Shown here: positions 16,101 through 28,400 of the stretch, piece after piece
How the letters are laid out: each line of letters begins with the position of its first letter
How positions within the stretch are numbered: position 1 is the first letter of the stretch
Assembly: GCA_905221615.1 (NCBI GenBank)
Contig: CAJNDT010000001.1
Coordinates: 2,717,894 to 2,781,893 of the forward strand
Source: Symbiodinium sp. CCMP2592
Taxonomy: Eukaryota > Sar > Dinophyceae > Suessiales > Symbiodiniaceae
Direction: 5' to 3'
DNA: 64,000 bases
Program-made: the position numbers and the translations under genes
Notes under the pieces: generated by a model
The model's database searches: none
What the model was told of the DNA's origin: nothing
What the model saw: the letters and a program-made list of their open reading frames with translations, nothing else

Positions 16101-18870
16101 GTTCATCTGCGATGTCAAGGCAGCATACATACACTTCAGTTCGTGCGGAGGAAGAGTTCCAGTAAGACTGTTTCGTGCCCGACTTTTCGTGTGTAGAGAT
16201 CTCTTGCAGGCGACTGATCCCTGCGAGCAGTGAGCGAGCTGACCTGCATTATAACATAAACACGAAGATGCTTGATCCCTGCAGGGGTTGGTGCAGAGCC
16301 GAGAGAATGTCGCGCGAGCTGGGCCACATTGACAGCAGTCTTATTGTTGTGGAAAGCGCCACACACCAGACCCTGCTGCCAGAATTCACTTCCTTCTTGT
16401 GCCATGGCTGAAGCACCCAGATTGGGCTGGTGACGTTTGAAGTCCTCAACCAACAGCTTTCCTCGCGTCTTTTGCCTGGATGTGAGGTACTCTGTCGGAG
16501 ATGGGGCTTTCACTCATGAGGAAGACCGCCAACGCGTGAGCACCATCATCGTGCAGATGGTCTGGAGCAAGTTGCTGTACTACCTCTCGCAGGGCGAATT
16601 GCACAATTATCGCTTCCTCTTGCTCCGTGGCCGAAAAGATTGGAGTGGGATGGACTCCTCGTAGATTGACCTTCAAACCTTTAAATCCGCCAGCGAAATC
16701 AGCTCGGCCCATACGAAACCCCTGGTCCCTCTAGTCTAAGAGTCTAAACCTGTTATGCCAGCTAAGCCCCGAACCTATGCCCCTTTTCTGTGAACCCGCA
16801 AGGAACCAGCAGTCGGTGCGCTTTGCCAAGCTCACGGCTGACCATATTGACATGGCCATTCCAGGCTTCACCACGGAGGTGCCTGCTTTACTTTCAAGAC
16901 TCAGGGCCCCTTCAGGGTTTATGCTTAAAGAATCGAAAAGCTGTGTTCGTAGCCTTCGAAGCATTAGCCAGCTTCTTGCTCTCCTGATTGTTTCTGGTAG
17001 TAGCCCGGAGTTGTTTCCTCAGTTTGGCACGGTTTCGGGGCTAATAACTAACGTGCTTCCGAAGAGGGCCCAGGTCCTTGTCTGAAGCCCTGGTGATGCG
17101 TATGGCCCCCACGTATGTAACGTGGGCGCCGTATCTGGGGCAACGTACCTGGTGAAATCGCTTTCCACTGTTTCCTATTGCCTCGATGAGACGAGATAAA
17201 TGAATGCTGGCAGTGTTTCGGAGTGCCAGCAATGGGTAACTTTAGCAACGGTTGGCAAAGGGAATCAACTGGCTGAAAACGGTGAAAGACCGCTGGCAGC
17301 ACCAGAAACTCAACAGGATTCCATACATGAGAGCATATTAAGATTACGGGGCATCTCCGTTAGACCAAAATTGGACTCTAACAGAGCAAAATCATAGAGT
17401 CCATGTCTTTTCTGCCCAGCCCCCACCCCCCCATGCCCCTACCCCCCATCCCACCATCCCGAACCCTTCCAAATCCAAAGCTCGAGTTTGCAAAGTCGAC
17501 AAGTGGATTTTGAGACAACAAGAAGTGGTAGGAGGTAGGACATTACGAAAGTTCCCCAAATAGCGAGCAAAGCGGATGTGCTCCTAAGATGGCTTAGAGC
17601 AAGCGTCGTGCGTACGGTGGTAAACTACCTTACCACTACTGCTACTACTACTACTACTACTACCACTACTACCACCACCACTACGACGACGACGACTACT
17701 ACTACTACTACTACCACCACCACCACCACCAGCACCACTGACACCGCCACTAGCACCGCCACCACCGCACAACCACCACCACCACCACGACGACGGCTAC
17801 TACTAGTACTCACATCCAGCAATGACGGTGCCAACAATAGTATGACCGCCAGTGATGCTGAGGTGGATCCCTTTGCCGATCCCGGACGATTTCTGCTCGA
17901 TCGCTTTCTGCATCAGAACCCTAGCGTGCTCGAGTAGATGGTGTGAGATAGTGGATAGACAGATAGATAGATGAATAGAAAGATAGATAGACAGGTAAAC
18001 AAACCGACCAACGCACGGGTGGACTCACTGGTCACTGGTTTGGGGGGCATCATCAACTCTGTATTTTACCTGTAGACTCTCTTTCGATTTGGTCAGGGCT
18101 GTGGCCATTCCGTCAAGATGTCGGGCTGTCAGTCCAAGGAATGGCTTTCGTGGGATTTTTGACCGCGACAAGGCCGGTTGGTCGCCTCTGTGTTTCGCCG
18201 CTATGGATGGTCGTCCCTTGCTCATCACGGCCCTGCTGCAGCAAAGAGCTGATCCGAACGACAGGACCAGCAAGGGAAAGTTGGAGGACGGACATGGGTG
18301 CGTAGTGTTGGCAAAGTTGGAGTACCAAAACCAAGTAGAAGAACAGCTGGAACCTCTCGATCTCTCTGCTTTTTCCCGCGCTGACTGAACACTACGTGGA
18401 ACCCCCAGGCTCTGCTGCCAAAGCACATGCCGGTTCTATCCATCGCAGCATGCTACAAAAGAAACGATGCCGTCTCGCTGCTCTTGGCGGCTCGTGCGTG
18501 GCCGTGCCTCAGTCTGTTTGAGCATGTGTCAAATTTCTTCTGTCCAGCTGCTGTTCAAGAAGTGTCGAGCATAAAATCGAGAGAGACGACCACAAACACA
18601 TATAACAAGAAAATCAACAGCGAAACTGCATTTGCAGTGTGATACACAGTTTATTAACGCCAGTGTCGAAGATATAACAGCAGCAGTAGCTGTAGTAGTG
18701 GTAGCAGTAGCAGTAGCAGTAGCAGTAGCAGTAGCAGTAGCAGTAGCAGTAGCAGTAGCAGTAGCAGTAGCAGCAGCAGTAGCAGTAGCAGTAGCAGTAG
18801 CAGTAGCAGTAGCAGTAGCAGTAGCAGTAGCAGTAGCAGTAGCAGTAGCAGTAGCAGTAGTCGCAGTAGC

Positions 18871-18924
<54 letters not shown>

Positions 18925-19309
18925 CGCAGTAGCGTAGTTAGTGGTGGTCGTAGTCGTAGCCGTAGTCGCAGTCGTCATAGTCGTAGCCGTAGCCGCAGCC
19001 GTATCTCATCGTAGTAGCGGTGGTAGTAGTAGTTGTTGTTGTTGTTGTTGTCGCCGTGGTAAGTGGGTTTGTTGTTGCAGGAGCAGGAGTAGGAGTAGCA
19101 GTAGGAGTGGGAGTCGGAGTGGGAGTCGGAGTGGGAGTGTGAGTGGGAGTGGGAGTGGGAGTGGGAGTAGCAGTAGCAGTAGCAATAGCAGTAGTAGTCG
19201 TGGTGGTGGTAGTGGTAGTGGTAGTGGTAGTGGTAGTGGTAGTGATAGCGATAGCGATAGCGATAGCGGTAGTGGTAGTGGTAGTGGCAGTAGTGTAGTA
19301 CTAGTGGCG

Positions 19310-19395
<86 letters not shown>

Positions 19396-19402
19396 TGTAG
19401 TT

Positions 19403-19487
<85 letters not shown>

Positions 19488-22400
19488 GAGTATGCGCTGA
19501 AGGCCGAGCGGTTGCGCAAGGAGGAGGACGAGGAGAGAATAGCAAAGGAGAAAGCCATGGCGGAAGAGGCCACAAGGCAAGCGGAGGCCGAACCGATGAC
19601 AGCAGAGCGTGCTGTCGCGAAAGCCGGCGCACAAGCAGCCACTCAGCGCATTTTGCCTTTGGCATCAGCAAATGCTCGTGTACATCTGCAAGCTGAAGCG
19701 GCAGAAGCCGCACGCCGTGAGGAAGAGCAGAGAAGATGAGAAGAGCTGCCGAGCGCGAAGTGGCAAGAGAAGCCGCAGTCAGCTTTTGCAGCCAAGTCCT
19801 GGAAGTCGCAACACAGGCAGCAGACGAGTGCTTCCAGACTGAGGCGGCAGCGGCTCGCCAGCGTGCTGTGGCCGTAGAAGCATCGCACAATATGGGCGAG
19901 CAGATCCGGCCCGATGCCTCTTCGCATCTGCAAGCAGAAGCCACGGCAGCAGATGAATGCCAAGTGAAGAAGGAAAGAGCAGCAGTGGAGAAAACCTTGG
20001 CGAAGCAGGAGTTCCACCAGCTTCTTGCCGGGGGCCTCGCCGAGGCCGCAGAGGCGGTGAGCGGCTTTGCGGCCGCCGAGCACTTGGCGGCTGCGGCCCA
20101 GCAGCTCCGGGAGGTGGACGAGGTGGAGGCCCCCAGTGCGGAGCTCGCTCTGCGGGCGCTGCGGGCGTTGAGCCTTGCTGTGGGCAGGCGCAGGCCACTT
20201 TGCCCGAGCCCGCCGCGGCTCGGGTGCGCCCGCGTTCCGGATTCCTCCGAGCGGCGGGTACTTCCCCGGCGCGGAGGAACTGGAGGAGGACAGACGGCTG
20301 CTGGGCAGCAGTCGACGCAAGGCTGCCCAGGCTGCCAACGATTACATGGCGTCGTCTTCCTCCGCCGCGTTTTTTGCTTGATTCTCTGCTGGGACCGAAG
20401 GGCGTCGTCGGCAAGCCAGAGGCAACCCACTTCCCTGCAACACGCCTCGCGTCGACAGTCGCCCGGGAACCGGCTGCAAGTGCAAGCGTGGGAACGCCAT
20501 CGATGGAGGGGGTAGTCGAACGCTTCGCATGCGCGAACCCCGCCTGCCAGTACCTGGCCTCGGACAGCGGGCACTTCGGCGCATACTGCTGCAAACGTTG
20601 TCATGCGTCCCATGAGTACGGGCATGCTGTTGCGCATGGCTGCCGATGCGCTGAAGAAATCGCGCCTCCGGGGCTGCCTCGTGCTCCGCCCATTGCCCCC
20701 GCACAGCCACTCCGGAATGGACGTCGTCACCGCGGCGGAGGGCGGAGGTAGATGGTGCCGCGTCGGCGGGATCACGGAGAGTTGAAGCCGAGGCGCTTTG
20801 CTTCCGTTAATGGCAGCGGTGAGTCGCGATCCAGGCCTCGGGAACTCTGCGAATGGCAGCTTCCCAGCGTCACGTTTAAAGCAGGGGCCAAACACAAGTC
20901 ACAGCAGGGCTTCGGGATCCAAAGTGCAATCATACAGGGCCTTTGAGGGGATACTGCTGTGTGCATTCTTACCTCGTGTTTTGGTTCCGGCTCAAGCAAG
21001 CTGCAAAGCAGACAGTTTGCTATACCAAGATTGCAGGGGCCTTGAATAGCCCCACACCTGCAAGAGGCACTCGGTAAGCTTCAGAATTCAGCTTGCTCCC
21101 GCCTGATTCTGGTAATTCGGCACCAACAGGGTGCCACCACGATGATGCTGATGACACGTTTGAAGGTGTCGCGCAGGGCACAGCCCCGAGCTGTGCAGAG
21201 ATTTCGAGCCCGCTCAGTGCTGGGGTTTCTCCATCGCCTTTGAGAAATTTCTTGCGGCTTTTGGGAAGCTGATGGACCTCAGGGGTACGCTGATGCAGCC
21301 AGCAGGGATGATGAGGTTCACTGGGCCCACTCCGCCTACAACTACGGCTACCTCCCCTGAGATTTGATTGTGGCCGACGGCTAAAGGCATGAATCTCATG
21401 CTAGGAATATGGCACAGCCTCCCTTCAAGCGTGGCACAGCCACTCGTTCTGCTTTTGCACCAACAGAGCAAGGCTACCCGCCTGTCGGGAGAAAACTCGC
21501 TACAACAAGCTGCCAAGCCTGTGTGGCCAATCATTGCTGCCTCGGACGCCTCACTTCAGTTTACTCTGCACCCTGAGGTCCATGGCGACACGCCTCGGCA
21601 TTTGGAATAGCTCGAGTGCCCTCTGCTGTTGTTTTTCTGTCAGACAGGATGTGACGCCCCCTGCTTGGTAGCTAGCCATGAGTCATCGGCAACGTTGCAT
21701 TCGCACACCGCAGCCGTCAGAAGCAACTGCTCACACCTGTCGGCATCGAAACTTCTTTGTTTTCGCTATCTAGGTCCCATCTCCTCTTCAAACGTATGAC
21801 AGACTTTGCAGATGGAGCATGACGTGTTCCTGGACAGTATTGGAAACTTAGGCAGAGAGCACAGCTCACCCTGGCCGTGTGTCACAGACTCTGGCCCAGT
21901 AGCCCCACGGCTGCGACCATGGACTCCCCTCCTAGCTTGGGGCCATTCCTGGTGCTTAGCGACAGCACCTTGCAGCACATGCTACGGGGACATACATATG
22001 GAGTATTCCCCCTGCTCACGGGGCAGGTCTTTTGTCCGGGCGCCGCCCTCAACATCTCGGCAAGCAGTGTCCCCTCCATCCTAGAACTACTTCACTGGCA
22101 ATTTGGGCTCTTTGGACCACTCCGGTTCAGCGCAGCGGTCCAGAGTCAGGCGGTGGCCTCCATTTTGGAGCATCATCTCAATGGGCAAATCAATGTACGC
22201 ATCATTCCTTTGTCTCGAAGCTTACGCCCTGAGAAGCAGATCAATTATGATTACCTGATAGACGGTAGAGTCCAGTACGGCTTTGCGGACAAAAACCTGA
22301 CTCATCAGGAAATCATGGATTTGGCACAGCTACCCGGGGTAGGTGGCGTGGACCAACTCTACAACACCAGAAACCTCCATTTCAGACCGGAGGTGGCGGA

Positions 22401-25400
22401 CATCGTTATCCCAGCGCTCGTCACAAGAGCCATAGAGGAAATGCGCCACAGACCAGGCCTACCCATCCTCGTGATTGCAGGATGGAATGCCCGTCAGCAA
22501 GACATGCATGTCGAAATGCTGGCAGCCCAGGCACTGTCCCAGTGCCGCACGGTACGCAACCTCTCTGAAGTGGCCATGCAGTACGGACATGGGCCCTGGG
22601 GAATGCGCTTTTTGCATCTCCCGGAGCTGGCAGAAACTCCTGTCCCGCAGATTCTATTCCAGACCTACGTACACGACGACAAGCCCGAGCCTGCGCAAGT
22701 TGCGGCCAAGATGTTCGCGGGCTTTACCCGCGAATTCTGCGATGACGGAGTTCTCCGTGCCACCCTGGTGAAACTTGCAGGGAAATATGGCTCCAATCTG
22801 CTGGACCGCCTCAATCAGCCAGCTCATCGGGCTGACGTTTTCCGCTACGTTTACCACTATCAGCGCGGAGGCCTATATGTGGATATCAAATGTGGCTTTG
22901 TGGTACCTTGGGAGCAGGTAATGCAACTCATGGCAGCAGATTGGAGCACAGCTCATTCACAAAGGGCAGGTGAAGTGGGTCACAGACCCTCCCCACCTAG
23001 CCAACTCCCACAGGAGTTCATGGTCATGGCCATAGGAGTCAAAGCTGACCATATTTTTCAGGGCATCATCTATGGCAAGCCCCGCCATCCTCTGATGAGG
23101 GAAGCCATACAGCACGCTTTCAGCCGTCAGAATCTGGATTACATGACCTTCTGCAAGTTTCTCTGGCAGATCTTGGGCCGGGATCTTGGCCATTCCCCCC
23201 AACTTGGCTGGAACGTCTCCGCCAAGTTCGGCCCTGTCTACTTGCTGCAGGAGTGCTGGGACAGGCGCGTGAAGAACAAAACCTATGACAACGACGGCCA
23301 TTTCTTCGTGTCAGCCAATCGCACCACGATCGCCTACACCAGATGCTGGAAGTGGCAGAAGGGATTCCAGGGAGATCCCACCACAAAGGAGAGAACGGAT
23401 CGGATGCTGCAAAGTCAAGTTCCAGATATTTCTCTGGAAATCCAGGTTGACACTAGGCCATAGAGCACAGCTCCACTCAGCCGCCTAGGTCACAGACCAT
23501 GGCTAAGGCCACTGCGGCTCCTCCTCCTCCTCCTACACAGGAGGAGATCGAAATGTATGTGGCGGACAGCATCCAGAACAACTCCTTTGCGGAGATTATG
23601 GCCACCGTCCGCGACACCCACTACTATAATCAAGGCCTTACGGAGCAGGATGTGCTGGAACTTATCCCTCGCGGACTAGGCCAAATGGAGGTCTCCGGAG
23701 CAATGTGGTTATGTTGCCTCCACTGTCGAAAGCACAACCGCAATGTTCAGTTCAGCACTGGCCACGGCATCAAGAACCATTTTGTCACGCAGAAGCATGA
23801 CCCTGTGCCACAACCTGCTGCACAAGGAGTTCGGGCGGCCACTGCCTCTGCGCCCTGCCCACCTCCACCTCCCAAGCCCGCGCCACCACAGGAGATCCCT
23901 CTCCCTCCCAGCCGTACCCGCACCAAAGGGATTGACAAAGCCGCCCCCTGCCAGCTCCTTTTTGCCTACGGCGCCGGCTCCCCCTCCAGCTATCCCGGCT
24001 TCCCCAAGGCAGGCTCTCCTCCTCAAGACCAGGCAGCGCAGGGCTTCCGCCTCCCAGCGTCTCACGCCTCCCCCCCCCTCCCGCCCCCCGTCAGCTTACG
24101 AGCCCCCGGCAAAGAATGCTCAGCCGTTGGCTATGTTCCACAACCGGCTCCCCCAACGGTTGTCAAATATACCAGGTTGGAGCTCGCTCAAATGTTGAGC
24201 TCCCCGTCTCACCAGGACTGGATTCGAGCACTGGCTTCCATCAATATCCTGGTGGCCCCAGTTATTCTTGGAGGTCTTACCGACCAGGAGCAGCAGAACC
24301 TCTGGTCCACACGGGTGGAGGCTCTCAGTCAGGTGGTTTCGCTTTTCTCAGCCATCAAGTTGGTAAAGACTCAGTCCGGCCTCACCTGGGATACTGCCAT
24401 GTCAGTGCGCAGAGTCCTTACCAACGACGGACGAGTCACCATTGCCACAGGCTCTGGAGAAGCCTACCAGGAACTGGACGCCCCCACTAAGGTGCATGGT
24501 CTAATCCATGCATGTTTCAACAGGATGTGGGATGAGAAGGAGTTCCAACGCCACTTCCCCACGCGGATCGAGTTCAACATGATCGCCACTTCCATGATGA
24601 CGGTCTACAACGAAGCGGCAAAATCAGCTGGACTCCCAGCCAGGATGTTCAAGCTCAAACCCATGAAAGACGCCCACTCCATCATGAAGATGCGGATTCA
24701 GCACGACAAGGGGTTTGAAGAGGACAAGCGTATGGCTCGTTTGGCTGCTGCTGCCGCACCCAACAAGCGCCCGCAGATGCGGGAGGCTGACACTGAGGGT
24801 AAACGCCAACGCGATGCCCTCTCGTCTTCCTCCTCGAGCCAATGGGCAAGACCGGCACGCCCATCTCAGGAGGAAGATTGGGACTGGTGGCAACAGTGGT
24901 CCTGGCACGGATACTATCAGTCTTCGCAGCAGTGGCCGCAGGTCACAATCAGTGAATTTAGGGCAATGTCACAGACTCCTCAAATCCCGTATGGCACAGC
25001 CTCTGGGAATTCGGTGCTCTTCCGACGCTTGCAAATCTCTTCGGGAGCTGTAGTGCAGAGCGCTAGCCACGGCAAAATACAGGATTCTGCGCTTAGCCTG
25101 AGCCGATCAGGTCAGTCAGCTGTCAGTGCTCGACTCACTCAGCTTTGCAGGTACGCACATGTGACCCTTACGGCCTTCTGTCTCCAGCATGAGTAATCCG
25201 TGTGGGACGCCGCGAGACGGATACTCAAGGCGCCGGCTTCGCCCGAAGTACGACCTAACTGCTGAGATAGGTGCACAGACGGACGCGTCTGTTTACAACA
25301 AGGTGGCGGAGGAGGAAGCCATAGTCGCAACTTTAGTCAACCGAGTAGATTGAGAGGCATGAGCGATGAATGCTAGCAGGTAACCAGTTTCACGAGTGCA

Positions 25401-25458
25401 CGGGACCAAAGGCGCCCGCAAAGCGCAGAGCACGCTCGCGCAGCGTTCAATTGAAAAA

Positions 25459-25498
<40 letters not shown>

Positions 25499-28400
25499 TG
25501 TTGTTGTAGTTGTAGTAGTAGCAGCAGCAGTGGCAGTGGTAGTGGTAGTGGTGTTGGTACTAGTAGCGGGAGCATGAGCATGAGCTGGAGCAGGAGTAGG
25601 AGTAGAAGTAGCAGCAGCAGCCGTCGTCCTTTTCGTCGTCGTCATCGACCTTTTCGTAAACGTGGTAGTCGACATCACAATCGTAGAGGTCGTAGTCAGC
25701 ACTACTAGCTGCAAGAGTAGGACATGTAATAGTTGCTGTCATGGCAAGAGTAGTGGCGGTAGCGGACTAGCAGCAGAAGTAGTGGGTTTGCTGTGTGGTG
25801 GTAGTGGTAGTGACATTCCTAGTGGCAGCCTTTATGTTGGTGTCGTAAATGCAATCTTGATGGCCCTCCAGAACAAGAGGAGAAAACACTCTGACACCGT
25901 TTCAAGTTCGAGTAAAGTACGTACAGCGATATCTTAATTATTCAGACTCTTGCAGCCTCCGGAGGAACAGTCGGGATGGCCGGAAAGCCACTGCGCTACA
26001 TTGGGCAAGCATCGCGGACAATGCCGAAGGAATCCGGCTCCTCTGTCAGGGCGGTGCAGACCTCACGATGCAGGCAACGAGGGCTTTGCGCCTCAGGGTA
26101 ATCCCCCTGTTTTGATACTCGTCTCTTGTCATCTGTAGCTCTGGCACCTGGCAACCAGCCACATGCCCCTGGGCATCTTTTGTTTCTCAATTGCAACATC
26201 CTTTCGCCAGGCCTTTCCCGAGCTTGTGCCGCTCCTGGCGGCATGCGCAGAAGGGGCCGTGGCTGCGCTGCAGGAGATCTTGCTTCAGGCGTGGTGTTCC
26301 AACAAAAAGCGGAGCACCGAAACCTGAACTTCACCATAAAGCCCCCATACTGAGAATGCCTGAAGCCCCAAGAACGCTTCTGCAACCGTACCGACAGCAA
26401 GATGCCTCAGTATCAGTATGACTCGTCCTTTGGCTATCCAGAGTTCTTTGGCTATCAAGAATTGGGGTGTTGGTGTTGAGTGTTGACGAAGGTCTTGCCG
26501 GTAATATATAGAGGCATTGATTTCTACCTACGCTATTTTGGGGGTTCCATATTATAACTGTGGTATAAGGGGCCCCAAAGCCCTATTCTAATTGTTGAGG
26601 CCCCTATATTAGCAAAGTCCGGCGCAGGTGCCCAACCACAGCTTGCAGCAACTGGGCTACAGAGCTGTGGAAGTGAACGGGGCGAGCGGCACAAGCCTTT
26701 CAATAGAATAGAAATGACAGGAAAGTTGTGGGGGTTGGAGGGGCAACGCATGAAATTGGTATTGTCTGGCTGTAGGGTTCTGGGGAGGAGGGTTGGAGTT
26801 GCGAGGTCATCCAGGAGATCCATAAGAAAAGGAAGAACTTGCATCCCGCTTCCGAAATCCCTGATGCGGCGGAAAAAGGTCAGCACTTGAAGTCGTATGC
26901 ACCCATCATGCATCTTGACACAGCCCGCATGGAGACTCTGATTGGATTTGTAATTCGGTTAGTGCTGTCCCAGAGAGGGCAGTGCCCAAAAGTTCAGGGA
27001 TCCGGCCCAGAATATGATAAGGCAGTTCAGGGTCATTCCTTGCTTCCGAGATACAAGGGAGACATCTCCGAAAGATCAAGAAAAGCCTTGTTGAAAACGC
27101 TGTGGGGGCTTTGGCCCTAAACCCCAAAACCCAAAACCCAAAACCCTAAACCCTAAACCCTAAACCCCAAAACCTGAACCTCAGACCCGCAACAGGGGGT
27201 CTGAGTTTAGCGGATCTTGGGGGCTTTTGGGGGTTGGGGCCTGAGTTCCACAGGCATGGCTTGCACTTCGCCTTCATCATGCGCGGAGGCCGTAATAATA
27301 ATAATAGTAATAACAGTAATAATGGTATTAATAGTAATAATGATAATAGTAATAATAGCAGTAATAATAATAAGAACAAGAACAAGAACAAGAACAAGAA
27401 CAAGAACAAGAACAAGAACAAGAACAAGAATACGAATAAGAATAAGAATAAGAATAAGAATAAGAATAGCAATAATAGTAGTAATAATAAGAATAAGAAT
27501 AAGAATAAGAATAGCAATAATAGTAGTAATAATAAGAATAAGAATAAGAATAATCATAATAATATGCTGTCATCGACTCACCGCCTGTTGCTGTGGCTCC
27601 GAAGTTGCAATGATGTTTCTGAGAGATGGCGGGGGCCGTGGCTGTGGTGGTCGTGGTGGCTGTGGCTGTGCGACGATGGCTGTTAATCACTGTTCATTGT
27701 GAATTGTGATGATGATGATGATTACAACTATACCGGTGATGGTGATGTTGTTGCTTGGTGATGGCTGGTGTCTCTCCTGCTGCTGTTGCTGGTCCTGTTG
27801 CTGCTACTGGCTGCTGGTGCTGCTTTTCGGCTGCACCACCTGGATCCTGTGGAATGCACAGGTTCACCAAACCTCGTGTCCGCCTTGATCCAGGCCGGCT
27901 GCCCCGCTGCTGTGAATCCTGAGTCGCAGGTTTCGAGCTGTGAAAGATTCTGATATCTCTGCTAGCTCAGCGCGATGGCATGTAGTTTGGCGACGACAGC
28001 AAGCAGAGTTCTCGAAAGTACGTGACGCGAGGGTCGGGCGGACATCAACGAGCAGTTCGACATCCAATGGTCAAAGCAGCCATCCTGGTGGATACTGTTC
28101 AGGTGCCCCTTTCTAATTGTGACAGTAGGAGTACTGCCGCAATGCCAACATTATTGTTGCTAGGATGGCCTGAGATTGCAGTACTGGTATCTGTAATCAT
28201 ACCAAGAAGACCATGATCATCACCATATTGGGGCTCCGATTATCATTACAAGCTTATCAGTATTGCTGAAATCGCAGATGTGGTAAGTACGATTATTTGT
28301 GGCAGTGTCTAGGTGCTGCAGCCTGGCTCGGGTTACATCGGTAGATGCAAAGCCTTTGAGTCCGTGCCACGACGCTGGGACCAGAGCCTGTAACAAGGCG

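Noticed and set aside
18529..18978. Long Thr/Ala ORF on the minus strand and Val/Ala ORF on the plus strand
   Set aside because: Pure translation of CAGTAG and AGT repeats.
19006..20895. 629-residue minus-strand ORF
   Set aside because: Half of it is poly-Thr/Leu/Pro from (AGT)n and GGTAGT arrays, and the rest is the reverse complement of better + strand coding. No domain character.
20977..20998. Possible relic of the dinoflagellate spliced leader (TTTTGGTTCCGGCTCAAG)
   Set aside because: Only the end GGCTCAAG fits; the rest differs from the leader I know. Not enough for a retrogene claim.
22970..23013. 44-bp GT-AG intron inside the glycosyltransferase ORF
   Set aside because: The borders look acceptable, but removal would shift the frame and 44 bp is very short. 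The ORF is intact without it.
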